Assembly (NCBI GenBank): GCA_023249895.1
Contig: JAHFBS010000075.1
Coordinates: 1-5,076, forward strand
Origin: a bacterium
Lineage (GTDB): Bacteria > Babelota > Babeliae > Babelales > RVW-14
Reading direction: 5' to 3'
Length of the DNA: 5,076 nt
The notes below the pieces were generated by a model. The model saw only the letters and a list, made by a program, of their open reading frames with translations. It had not been told where the DNA came from and ran no database searches. How positions within the stretch are numbered: position 1 is the first letter of the stretch; every line of letters begins with the position of its first letter. Below, piece by piece: positions 1 through 4,873 of this stretch. Position numbers and translations under genes: made by a program.

Positions 1-486
1 CGACAAAATCTGCAAATCTTGAGCGGCATTTGGCCCGATTTTTTTCAGTTCAGTTTCTTTATCTGGCAGAATGGCGGTGAGTGCTTTGGCATAAGTTCCC
101 AATATTTCGGTGACATATTCCTGCGACACGCCATTCTTTTTTGCGCTCTCAAGGAAGTCTTTCAACATCGGGTCTGCATCACTAAACTTTATGTCGGGAT
201 GCCCTTCGAGTGTCAGATCGTAAGTATCCGGTGCGCCCTTGAACGCGCCCAACTTTTTTTCGACCTCAACATAAGCCTTTGCTTGATCGGCTGCGGTCTT
301 ATACTTGTCTTTTAACCAATCCGGCTTATCGCCGCTTCCCTTGATATTGTCATCATAATACCAATCATTGGTGACAACTACCGGCGCAGTACCACCCTCA
401 CCGGTGGTTGGTGTTGCCGTAACATTAGGCGAGCCTGTTCCTGCGGGTGTTGTTGTCGCTGGTGTAACGCTATCAATCAAACTCAT
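1..486 (-). CDS. Phage scaffold / capsid assembly protein, N-terminal 162 residues (runs off the left edge)
   Basis: This is probably the internal scaffold that directs procapsid assembly in the host cytoplasm. The frame is open from the ATG at 486 to base 1, so the C-terminus and its expected coat-binding helices lie outside the window. Residues 1-36 are a low-complexity Thr/Pro/Gly/Ala-rich leader. From about residue 40 comes the sequence NDWYYDDNIKGSGDKPDWLK, followed by a charged helical stretch and KKLGAFKGAPDTYDL, which resembles the N-terminus of scaffold-type proteins of podovirus-like phages. The acidic, Lys-rich, helix-prone remainder also fits a scaffold. AAGGAG (500-495) lies 8 nt before the ATG. 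The ATG overlaps the upstream TGA as ATGA, so translation is probably coupled to the Bbp19-like gene. The position after portal and Bbp19-like genes, where scaffold and major capsid genes are expected, supports the call. The family assignment is from memory of similar proteins and was not searched. Confidence 0.75.
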   Translation of the reverse strand, partial: MSLIDSVTPATTTPAGTGSPNVTATPTTGEGGTAPVVVTNDWYYDDNIKGSGDKPDWLKDKYKTAADQAKAYVEVEKKLGAFKGAPDTYDLTLEGHPDIKFSDADPMLKDFLESAKKNGVSQEYVTEILGTYAKALTAILPDKETELKKIGPNAAQDLQILS

Positions 487-761
487 TTGTGTTGCTCCTT
501 ATTGTTTTCGAACTCGATTTTATCTAAATAGTTTTGCGCTAATTCCTGAATGTTGCGAACCAGTGTGAGTTGACCTTCGCGGAATGCAGCCCATCCTATC
601 GCACCGCCATGACGCTCTAGCACGTCAGGCGATTGCGGGAATGTCTGCGTATTTAAATGCAGCAACTTCATCAATTTTATAAACTCAACACCTTCTGCAT
701 TATTTATAAACAACGAATAAGACAAATATTGTATTCGATTAAGCAGTTTCTTTTCATCCAT
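483..761 (-). CDS. Bbp19-like phage protein, 92 aa
   Basis: This small, mostly helical protein is of the type named after Bbp19 of Bordetella phage BPP-1, commonly encoded between portal and scaffold genes in podovirus-like genomes. Its molecular role is not established to my knowledge; a part in virion assembly is inferred from position. It has an N-terminal helix with NNAEGVEFIKLM (residues 20-31), then a linker containing TFPQSP, then the signature-like AAFREGQLTLVRNI (58-71) and a C-terminal helix. This matches the family pattern of Gly-x-x-x-[helix]...F-x-x-x...FxEGxR/Q. AGGAG (775-771) is only 3 nt from an ATG at 767 but 9 nt from the ATG at 761, so 761 is preferred; starting at 767 would add two residues (MR). 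The gene overlaps the portal 3' end and its TGA overlaps the next ATG. Confidence 0.7.
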   Translation of the reverse strand: MDEKKLLNRIQYLSYSLFINNAEGVEFIKLMKLLHLNTQTFPQSPDVLERHGGAIGWAAFREGQLTLVRNIQELAQNYLDKIEFENNKEQHK

Positions 762-2370
762 TCGCATCGGCTCCTAGCGATTTCTGCGTATTTACTTGGT
801 TAGCCAAAGGCTGATTGGGATTAGGCTGCGTGGTTGCAGGGCTGGGTGGATTGGTTGCATCCATCATTTGTTCAACGAGCAATTGAACTTGACCAGGTGT
901 TTTAACGAGCGCCTCGTCAACGTCTAATTTGTCACTCAACCATTGAGGCAATTGCGCTATATTCAGTGTTCCAAGCGTTAATTGCTGCCCTAAGATTGGC
1001 TGCATGATTTGAATGTAGTTCTGCAAGTTTTGAATCTTTTGAACAGCCATACTACGAACTAATGGCGATTTGTATTTGATAGAAATTTTCTTATTATCAA
1101 TTATCAAGTCGGCTGGCAAGTATCCGCGCTTTTGACCAATGAAGATGGTTCGCTTGATAATGGCTGGCATTAATTCAACGGATAGCCGCCCAAATGCGGG
1201 GCCGATTTCTTCCATGAATGATTGCTGCCTAACCATGATCTCCGTGGCCGTTGGCACCGGTGAATTGACAGGCTGCAATGGGTTATCAAACAACGCATCT
1301 TTGATCTGAATGCGCATGTCGTTAACTTCAAGGTTGCCCATGTTAACATCACCAGCAACATCCAATCGCTTAAGCGGCATTTCATTCATCGACTGACGGC
1401 TGATTGGGATGATCTTATTAGGCGATATTTGGAATAAGTAAGGATTGAATACGCCATCACTTGCAGCCATCCAAGGCGGTGATGTTGACAGCGCCACGTT
1501 ACGCATGATTTCTTCGACCAGCGCATTCAAACTTCGGATGGTTGGAAGCGCATCAATTACCGGGCCACGCCCACCAACTTCATTTGAACACTTCGACCAT
1601 CGCGAAATAATCCATGGGCTTGATTTTGTTTTAAGGTCTAAGATGAATTCGTTAGTATCCATCATTAAGACTACAACCCGATAAGTATCTGTTTCAGGGT
1701 CGTATATCACACCTTCTGCAAAGTCAAACTTGACCAGTGCATCATTGGCCATTCGTGTCGTGATCGTTTGCGGAAGTTTAGCACGCGGCCACATTTGAAG
1801 AATATCTCGGCCATAAATTCCAAGGAAGTCACGCCATACAGTATTGATGTTGTCGTACACGTCACCCTCAGGGTAAATCGTGTTTGTTCCAACGGATTTA
1901 AAGCGAATCGGCGATTGTTTATCATTGGATTCGAGCACCATCATGCCAGCCGTGCCAATGATTAAATCCTGATAAAACTCATTAATAACGAGGTCAAAGT
2001 TTGAATCATTCAGCATCTGAAAGATGATATCCGTGTAACCCTGCAAAAAGGTATTAACCTCTTTCTTCTCATTCTCATCGGTTATATCGTCGCCAGCTTC
2101 GAGCAAAAACCATTGCTCGCCCGGGGGTGTTAGCGATGAGTGTAGATGAGAAACCAATCGGCGCGCTGAATTCACAGCGGTAATATCATACACTTGAATA
2201 TTCTTTCGGCGACCTTCTTCGACACCCTCCGGCCATGGGTCACGCTCAGGTATTGCGTAGGCATAAGCCTCATCGTAAATTGAGCGCCAATTCTGCCAAT
2301 TTGCTTTGGCATCATTGTATCGGCTCATCAACTTTCTAGCATCGTTGCTATCGGCACTAAGAATGGTCAT
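754..2370 (-). CDS. Portal protein (podovirus head-to-tail connector), 538 aa
   Basis: The portal forms the dodecameric ring at the capsid vertex through which DNA is packaged and ejected, and on which the terminase motor and tail assemble. The protein matches the podovirus head-tail connector family (Pfam PF12236) in length and features. The N-terminal helix and WRSIYDEAYAYAIPERDPW (about 27-46) are followed by a conserved YDITAVNSARRLVSHLHSSL segment (about 61-80) with TPPGEQWF just after. The middle holds the GRGPVIDALPTIRSLN stretch, and later comes PTATEIMVRQQSFMEEIGPAFGRL, typical of the long clip/stem helical region. The C-terminal ~35 residues are Pro/Asn/Gln-rich and probably disordered. 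AGGGAG (2383-2378) lies 7 nt before the ATG, and the preceding gene stops 3 nt upstream. The length of about 540 aa is normal for the family and nothing appears truncated. Confidence 0.93.
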   Translation of the reverse strand: MTILSADSNDARKLMSRYNDAKANWQNWRSIYDEAYAYAIPERDPWPEGVEEGRRKNIQVYDITAVNSARRLVSHLHSSLTPPGEQWFLLEAGDDITDENEKKEVNTFLQGYTDIIFQMLNDSNFDLVINEFYQDLIIGTAGMMVLESNDKQSPIRFKSVGTNTIYPEGDVYDNINTVWRDFLGIYGRDILQMWPRAKLPQTITTRMANDALVKFDFAEGVIYDPETDTYRVVVLMMDTNEFILDLKTKSSPWIISRWSKCSNEVGGRGPVIDALPTIRSLNALVEEIMRNVALSTSPPWMAASDGVFNPYLFQISPNKIIPISRQSMNEMPLKRLDVAGDVNMGNLEVNDMRIQIKDALFDNPLQPVNSPVPTATEIMVRQQSFMEEIGPAFGRLSVELMPAIIKRTIFIGQKRGYLPADLIIDNKKISIKYKSPLVRSMAVQKIQNLQNYIQIMQPILGQQLTLGTLNIAQLPQWLSDKLDVDEALVKTPGQVQLLVEQMMDATNPPSPATTQPNPNQPLANQVNTQKSLGADANG

Positions 2371-2373
2371 TAA

Positions 2374-2637
2374 CTATCTCCCTGTGATCATGGAGAAAAG
2401 CGAACTCGGCGAATCAGTTGGCGGGTTTACGGTGCCACCATTCGATGACGAGGTGCCATATCTTGCCCTGAGCATGGCTATTTGTTGTTCATTAAGCTTT
2501 TGCTTTTGAGCATTCATTTGGGCTTCTTGCTTGTCAGCAAGTTCATTTTGCTTTTGCTGGAGTGCCCGTTCAGCCGCTAAATCAGTCTTTTGTTGCCCGC
2601 TCAAGTCTTTGTTCCAGGGCATTGCGTGACCAGTCAT
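2374..2637 (-). CDS. Small Gln-rich coiled-coil phage protein upstream of portal, 87 aa
   Basis: The function is unknown. After a short head (MTGHAMPWNKDLSG), residues 15 to about 65 are a strongly helical Gln/Ala/Lys/Glu-rich stretch (for example QQKQNELADKQEAQ) likely to form a coiled coil. A Ser/Gly/Pro-rich tail follows (RYGTSSSNGG onward). Short charged coiled-coil proteins just before the portal occur in other podovirus-like genomes, so a virion or assembly accessory role is a reasonable guess. The ATG at 2637 is chosen because GAGGT (2647-2643) lies 5 nt upstream; the frame stays open to 2673, but that extension has no good ribosome site. The first 56 nt overlap the 3' end of the preceding gene in another frame, and the stop is 3 nt before the portal ATG, so coupled expression is likely. 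Confidence 0.7.
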   Translation of the reverse strand: MTGHAMPWNKDLSGQQKTDLAAERALQQKQNELADKQEAQMNAQKQKLNEQQIAMLRARYGTSSSNGGTVNPPTDSPSSLFSMITGR

Positions 2638-3052
2638 TGTGCACCTCGATAGATTTAATGTTGTGTTTCGCAAGATCGTCTGGTTTAAATCTTAACAGCC
2701 TGCGATATAAACCGAAAGGAGTCAGGCACCAAATACGTAATCCTAGCACATATTTTGACCAAGTTACACAATTGAGCAAGCCTACCGAGCCGAACTGCGT
2801 CTTGTCGTCTCGATTTGTGAATGTGATCTTGAGTATGGCACCGGCTTTAATGTCGTAGTGCTTAAACGGGTCTTCTGCAATTGAAAGCGGAAGGATTTCA
2901 AATTGCAGATATCGCCGCGTGGGGTTGATAGCTATCCAGTTGAACTCGTCCTTGGTTAACAACCAGATATGAGAGAAGTCACGTTTTAACCATCGAGTTA
3001 TCCAGTGCGTGATACCCTGCGTGAATATAATCCAATATTCCTTTTCGAGCAT
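2582..3052 (-). CDS. Phage protein with possible permuted papain-like (His...Cys) fold, 156 aa
   Basis: I cannot name this protein with certainty. It begins with a hydrophobic strand-like segment (YWIIFTQGITHWITRWL). It then has KRDFSHIWLL with His28, WIAINPTRRYLQFEI with Asn43, and LLNCVTWSKYVLGLR with Cys95, followed by LTPFGLYRRLL. The order His, polar residue, then Cys at the head of a helix is that of circularly permuted NlpC/P60- or papain-like domains. Comparable small proteins with FRHC- and CVxxVK-like motifs occur near portal genes in other phages. Enzymatic activity is inference only. The ATG at 3052 overlaps the preceding TGA as TGATG, implying translational coupling; a GTG at 3055 is an alternative start. 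No strong Shine-Dalgarno site is visible. The 3' end overlaps the next gene by 56 nt. Confidence 0.72.
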   Translation of the reverse strand: MLEKEYWIIFTQGITHWITRWLKRDFSHIWLLTKDEFNWIAINPTRRYLQFEILPLSIAEDPFKHYDIKAGAILKITFTNRDDKTQFGSVGLLNCVTWSKYVLGLRIWCLTPFGLYRRLLRFKPDDLAKHNIKSIEVHNDWSRNALEQRLERATKD

Positions 3053-3216
3053 CACAATACCAAATGAACGTAAATGTCGATCCCTTCTCTTTCTTGCATT
3101 GCCGTTGGATGGCTCTGGGTAAGCAATGAGACTTTTTCAGCATCCCATAAGTTAAAATGATATTTAGGCTTAGGGGTGCAATATTCGTAATATAATTCTT
3201 TGACGCGTGACAGCAT
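3052..3216 (-). CDS. Small hypothetical phage protein, 54 aa
   Basis: This short ORF fills the gap between two operon genes. It starts at the ATG at 3216, 1 nt after the TAA of the zinc-ribbon-like gene, with a weak AGGCG ribosome site inside that gene's end. Its TGA overlaps the ATG of the next gene as TGATG. This tight fit on both sides is the main evidence that it is real. The protein begins MLSRVKELYYEYCTPKPKYH, contains an LWDAEKVSLL helix and an AMQEREGIDIYVHLVL tail. There is a single Cys and no membrane segment or domain that I recognise. It may serve mainly to couple translation along the operon or encode a minor virion or packaging accessory factor; neither can be shown from sequence. 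Confidence 0.6.
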   Translation of the reverse strand: MLSRVKELYYEYCTPKPKYHFNLWDAEKVSLLTQSHPTAMQEREGIDIYVHLVL

Positions 3217-3217
3217 G

Positions 3218-3433
3218 TTAGTCGCCTATGGCATTTTTCACATCTGCGATGAAGGCATTCATGTCATTTAAAAATTGTTGGTTAGCAACCGCCTGTTCAA
3301 TCTCTTTCTTTGATTCGGTTAACTTAAACTTCTTGCACTTTACACAAGATATCGGCGTTGAAAACCCAATTGAAACTTGATTATCAATAACGAAACAATG
3401 CCTACAAAATAAGTGTTTAATCCAACTAATCAT
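3218..3433 (-). CDS. Small zinc-ribbon-like phage protein, 71 aa
   Basis: The function is unknown. The N-terminal half carries two Cys pairs, C10-x2-C13 (in LFCRHCF) and C30-x2-C33 (in ISCVKCKK), separated by 16 residues. This spacing is consistent with a zinc ribbon or treble-clef knuckle. The C-terminal half (about residues 38-69) is a charged helix with EQAVANQQFLNDMNAFIADV. The ATG overlaps the stop of the terminase-like gene as ATGA, and the TAA is 1 nt before the next ATG, so it is co-translated with its neighbours. Short zinc-binding proteins are common in phage packaging and replication clusters and usually bind nucleic acid or protein partners. Metal binding is inferred from cysteine spacing only. 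Confidence 0.7.
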   Translation of the reverse strand: MISWIKHLFCRHCFVIDNQVSIGFSTPISCVKCKKFKLTESKKEIEQAVANQQFLNDMNAFIADVKNAIGD

Positions 3434-3954
3434 CGGCCTTGCTTCCTCGCAACTTCAATTTCTTCAAGCATCTTTCGAAGCTCAGTCACTTCATCAATCT
3501 TTGCCATTTTGCCAATAATATCAACATAACCGCTTGCTTCATTAATTGTTATCTTTCCAGATGCTAAAGCACCCATTATGCAAGTTGCTTGCTCTGTAAA
3601 GCTTTTACATTCCGAGAGTGTAGGAAGCTTCACGATTCGCTCATCAAGGTTGATTCCGTCATATTTCATCATCATGCCAAATAGTCGAGAATCGAACTTT
3701 TCACCGTCACCAGTAAACAGCCCACGCTTAGCCTGACTAAGCCACCAAGCCTTTCGATACTGACGTGCACGCGTAGAAGCATTAAGAAACTCAGGGTTAG
3801 CCTGTCGCCATGCCCACAGTGTTTCCACTGTCACATCCCACTGCATTGCAACTTCAACGTCAGTTAATCCGTACTCTTTCATGAGCCTGATAACTTCTTG
3901 CGGGTGAAAGTCTGGATTGTAATCGGTTGGTCGACCACCGGGCATGTTCATCAT
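3430..3954 (-). CDS. Terminase small subunit-like DNA-binding protein, up to 174 aa
   Basis: This probably recognises phage DNA for packaging and recruits the large terminase motor. The N-terminus has GGRPTDYNPDFHPQEVIRLM, the GRPTxY opening seen in many small terminases. A helix-turn-helix follows at about residues 20-60: LTDVEVAMQWDVTVETLWAW as turn plus recognition helix, then ANPEFLNASTRAR. The middle is helical, and the C-terminal SGKITINEASGYVDIIGKMAKIDEVTELRKML region is coiled-coil-like and suited to oligomerisation. In-frame ATGs lie at 3954, 3951 and 3945. A GGA (3956-3954) sits 8 nt before the ATG at 3945, making a 171-aa protein from MPGGRP plausible; the longest form is given here. 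A TATAAT lies just upstream. As first gene of the operon it also could be a regulator, but its homology pattern and the downstream portal favour terminase. No large terminase follows it within this window. Confidence 0.75.
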   Translation of the reverse strand: MMNMPGGRPTDYNPDFHPQEVIRLMKEYGLTDVEVAMQWDVTVETLWAWRQANPEFLNASTRARQYRKAWWLSQAKRGLFTGDGEKFDSRLFGMMMKYDGINLDERIVKLPTLSECKSFTEQATCIMGALASGKITINEASGYVDIIGKMAKIDEVTELRKMLEEIEVARKQGR

Positions 3955-3958
3955 CCAA

Positions 3959-3989
3959 AATTGATTAAATTATAGTCATTTTAACAACA
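3959..3989. repeat. Imperfect 31-bp direct repeat, copy 1
   Basis: This aligns without gaps to 4017-4047, offset by exactly 58 bp, with 23 of 31 bases identical by eye. The conserved blocks are AATTGAT at the left end, a central ATT/TC, and TTAACAACA at the right end. This copy covers the minus-strand TATAAT at 3969-3974. It is a candidate regulatory or packaging-protein binding site. Confidence 0.55.
3969..3974 (-). promoter_or_regulatory. -10 element (TATAAT) for the minus-strand operon
   Basis: A perfect sigma70 -10 hexamer, TATAAT, reads leftward. At 17-nt spacing the -35 position (3997-3992) reads GGATTT, a poor match, so the promoter may be weak or activator-dependent. The predicted transcription start near 3962 leaves a very short leader. 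That leader accommodates the ATG at 3945 with its GGA site better than the ATG at 3954. Confidence 0.45.
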
Positions 3990-3999
3990 TAAAATCCTA

Positions 4000-4028
4000 T
4001 TGACAAGCCCAATTTTAATTGATAATAT
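4000..4028 (+). promoter_or_regulatory. Sigma70-type promoter for the plus-strand small-gene operon
   Basis: TTGACA (4000-4005, perfect -35) is followed after 17 nt by TAATAT (4023-4028) as -10. GATAAT at 4021-4026 with a 15-nt spacer is an overlapping alternative. The predicted start is near 4035, giving a leader of about 30 nt that contains the AAGGAG ribosome site of the first gene. The good match suggests recognition by host RNA polymerase without a phage factor, which fits early expression. Confidence 0.7.
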
Positions 4029-4047
4029 TGCACTCGAATTAACAACA
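4017..4047. repeat. Imperfect 31-bp direct repeat, copy 2
   Basis: This is the partner of 3959-3989 (23 of 31 identical, 58-bp offset). It covers the plus-strand -10 element and the predicted transcription start, so a protein bound here would be placed to block or modulate the small-gene operon. It shares the flanking AATTGAT and TTAACAACA blocks with copy 1. Confidence 0.55.
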
Positions 4048-4064
4048 CTCTAAGGAGAGACTAA

Positions 4065-4355
4065 ATGCTAAAGCTTAACCTTTACAATGTCACCAACGGA
4101 ACCGTAAAAGCCCGCGTTTATTACAGCGAAAACGTAATGAGAGATGGCCGCCCCTGCGTAACAATCTACGATAAGGATTGCGGATCAAACCGATTCATCG
4201 AATTATTCGGCGACCTTGCAAAAAATGACACTGATATCATGACCGATTACTTTGAGAAAAGCAGCGTGACACTTTTCAAAGGCGATACCCTTTACGAAGC
4301 CGCGCTGAAACATGCAAAAACAATTTCAAACAAATACCGACAAAAAGCCGCATAA
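4065..4355 (+). CDS. Hypothetical phage protein, 96 aa, first gene of the small-gene operon
   Basis: I do not recognise a named family. The first part looks beta-rich: LNLYNVTNGTVKARVYYSE, then GRPCVTIYDKDCGSNRFIELF. The second part, TDIMTDYFEKSSVTLFKGDTLYEAAL, ends in a Lys-rich helix. The compact mixed alpha/beta composition, with two Cys (31 and 39) and no membrane segment, suggests a soluble cytoplasmic protein. The KARVYYS...CVTIYDKD...YFEK...VTLFKGDTLY pattern resembles small uncharacterised proteins I associate with phages and plasmids, but I cannot name one. AAGGAG (4052-4057) lies 7 nt before the ATG, a strong site behind a strong promoter, so high expression is likely. By position it could be an early host-interaction or regulatory protein, which is speculation. 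Confidence 0.8.
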   Translation: MLKLNLYNVTNGTVKARVYYSENVMRDGRPCVTIYDKDCGSNRFIELFGDLAKNDTDIMTDYFEKSSVTLFKGDTLYEAALKHAKTISNKYRQKAA

Positions 4356-4370
4356 AACTTGGAGTTAAAA

Positions 4371-4547
4371 ATGAGAATAATCGAAAGAGACATTGAAATG
4401 TATACCAGCGGTAAAGAGCTTGCTCAGCAATATTTAGCTCGATGCACCGTCGACAAAGAAGAAAAGTATTATAAAATTATAGCCGCACATGATAACGTCA
4501 TCGCAGCGCTTAAGAATTTTTTAAAAGTAATTGACGGCGGAGAATAA
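4371..4547 (+). CDS. Small helical hypothetical protein, 58 aa
   Basis: The function is unknown. The sequence is almost wholly helix-prone: MRIIERDIEMYTSGKELAQQ, then a Lys/Glu-rich middle and AAHDNVIAALKNFLKVIDGG, with one Cys (28). It could form a helical hairpin or dimer. The ATG at 4371 is chosen because GGAG (4361-4364) lies 6 nt upstream; a TTG at 4359 in the same frame sits before that ribosome site and is unlikely to be used. It follows the 96-aa gene by 15 nt and its TAA is 1 nt before the next ATG. Confidence 0.7.
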   Translation: MRIIERDIEMYTSGKELAQQYLARCTVDKEEKYYKIIAAHDNVIAALKNFLKVIDGGE

Positions 4548-4548
4548 A

Positions 4549-4650
4549 ATGCTTAAAAAATTATTTGCATACTACCGTTGCCGTTGCGGGGCTATCTCAG
4601 CAGGAAAAAAGTGCATCTTCTGCAAAGGTAAGCAATCATGGGAAAAGTAA
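4549..4650 (+). CDS. 33-aa cysteine-rich mini-protein (zinc-knuckle-like)
   Basis: This very short ORF has four cysteines arranged C11-x-C13 and C22-x2-C25 within RCRCGAISAGKKCIFCKGK. The pattern CxCG-(8)-CxxCKG is that of a minimal zinc ribbon or knuckle. A basic, hydrophobic N-terminal segment (MLKKLFAYYR) precedes it. GGAG (4539-4542) lies 6 nt before the ATG, and the ORF starts 1 nt after the previous stop and overlaps the next gene by 13 nt, where it also contains that gene's ribosome site. Those features and the ordered cysteines argue that it is real. Its role is unknown; nucleic-acid or protein binding would be typical of such a knuckle. Confidence 0.6.
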   Translation: MLKKLFAYYRCRCGAISAGKKCIFCKGKQSWEK

Positions 4651-4865
4651 AACAACTCGATTGCGGAACCTGCGATGAGATTATCTTAAATTGCACATGC
4701 GAGCCATGCTCGCCAAGTTACGATTATGAAATTTTAGAAGATAAAGTTCACGCAATAATTTTTAATGAATTACCAAGTGAAGAAAGTATTTTAGAAATAA
4801 AGCCAATCGTAAAAAATGGAAAGATTCACACTTTTTCAACTGAACCGGAAGAAGCCCCTTTTTAG
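4638..4865 (+). CDS. Hypothetical acidic protein with Cys-rich N-terminus, 75 aa
   Basis: The function is unknown. The first 24 residues hold five cysteines (C9, C12, C19, C21, C24) as CGTC...CTCEPC, which could bind one zinc ion. The remainder is acidic (YEILEDKVHAIIFNELPSEE) with strand-like IIFNE and LEIKPIVKNGKIHTF segments. AAAGGT (4624-4629), inside the preceding mini-gene, lies 8 nt before the ATG, and the 13-nt overlap with that gene suggests coupling. This is the last gene of the plus-strand operon. Its TAG overlaps the stop codon of a convergent minus-strand gene. Confidence 0.7.
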   Translation: MGKVKQLDCGTCDEIILNCTCEPCSPSYDYEILEDKVHAIIFNELPSEESILEIKPIVKNGKIHTFSTEPEEAPF

Positions 4866-4873
4866 GCGGCTTC
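4851..4873. terminator. Hairpin across overlapping convergent stop codons (possible weak terminator)
   Basis: GAAGCC (4851-4856) pairs with GGCTTC (4868-4873). CC/GG extends the stem inward with one bulged C at 4867, leaving a TTTTTA loop. It spans both stop codons. Neither strand has an immediate U-tract after the stem; on the plus strand a T-rich run begins about 10 nt later. Bidirectional termination is therefore possible but not well supported. Confidence 0.3.

Larger units (their letters stand above)
3955..4064. promoter_or_regulatory. Divergent AT-rich control region between the two operons
   Basis: This 110-bp non-coding gap separates the minus-strand packaging/structural operon from the plus-strand small-gene operon. 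It is markedly AT-rich. It holds promoter elements for both directions and an imperfect direct repeat at 58-bp spacing, each listed separately. A short inverted repeat, CAATT-TT-AATTG (4010-4021), lies in the spacer of the plus-strand promoter. The arrangement is that of a shared switch region where one regulator could affect both operons. Which protein would bind is not apparent, as no classical repressor gene is in the window. Confidence 0.7.

Noticed and set aside
19..315. Plus-strand open frame (98 codons) opposite the scaffold gene
   Set aside because: It is antisense to a protein with clear phage-scaffold character, has no ribosome site, and its product is an implausible Phe/Cys-rich sequence.
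1170..1385. Minus-strand open frame inside the portal gene in another frame
   Set aside because: It is an out-of-frame overlap fully within the portal; the product has no domain logic and no start signal.
1445..1965. Plus-strand open frames opposite the portal gene
   Set aside because: They are shadows of the strongly supported portal reading frame, with no ribosome sites or recognisable products.
2638..2673. Upstream extension of the Gln-rich gene to 2673
   Set aside because: GAGGT at 2647-2643 is placed for the ATG at 2637, and the extension overlaps the preceding gene further without its own ribosome site.
2562..2858. Plus-strand open frame opposite the coiled-coil and His/Cys genes
   Set aside because: It is antisense to two coupled minus-strand genes and lacks a promoter or ribosome site.
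2954..2970. TTAACAAC-like match to the control-region repeat inside the His/Cys gene
   Set aside because: Only about eight bases match and the AATTGAT block is missing, so it is probably chance.
4359..4370. TTG-initiated N-terminal extension of the 58-aa gene
   Set aside because: The GGAG ribosome site lies inside this extension and is correctly placed for the ATG at 4371, not for the TTG.
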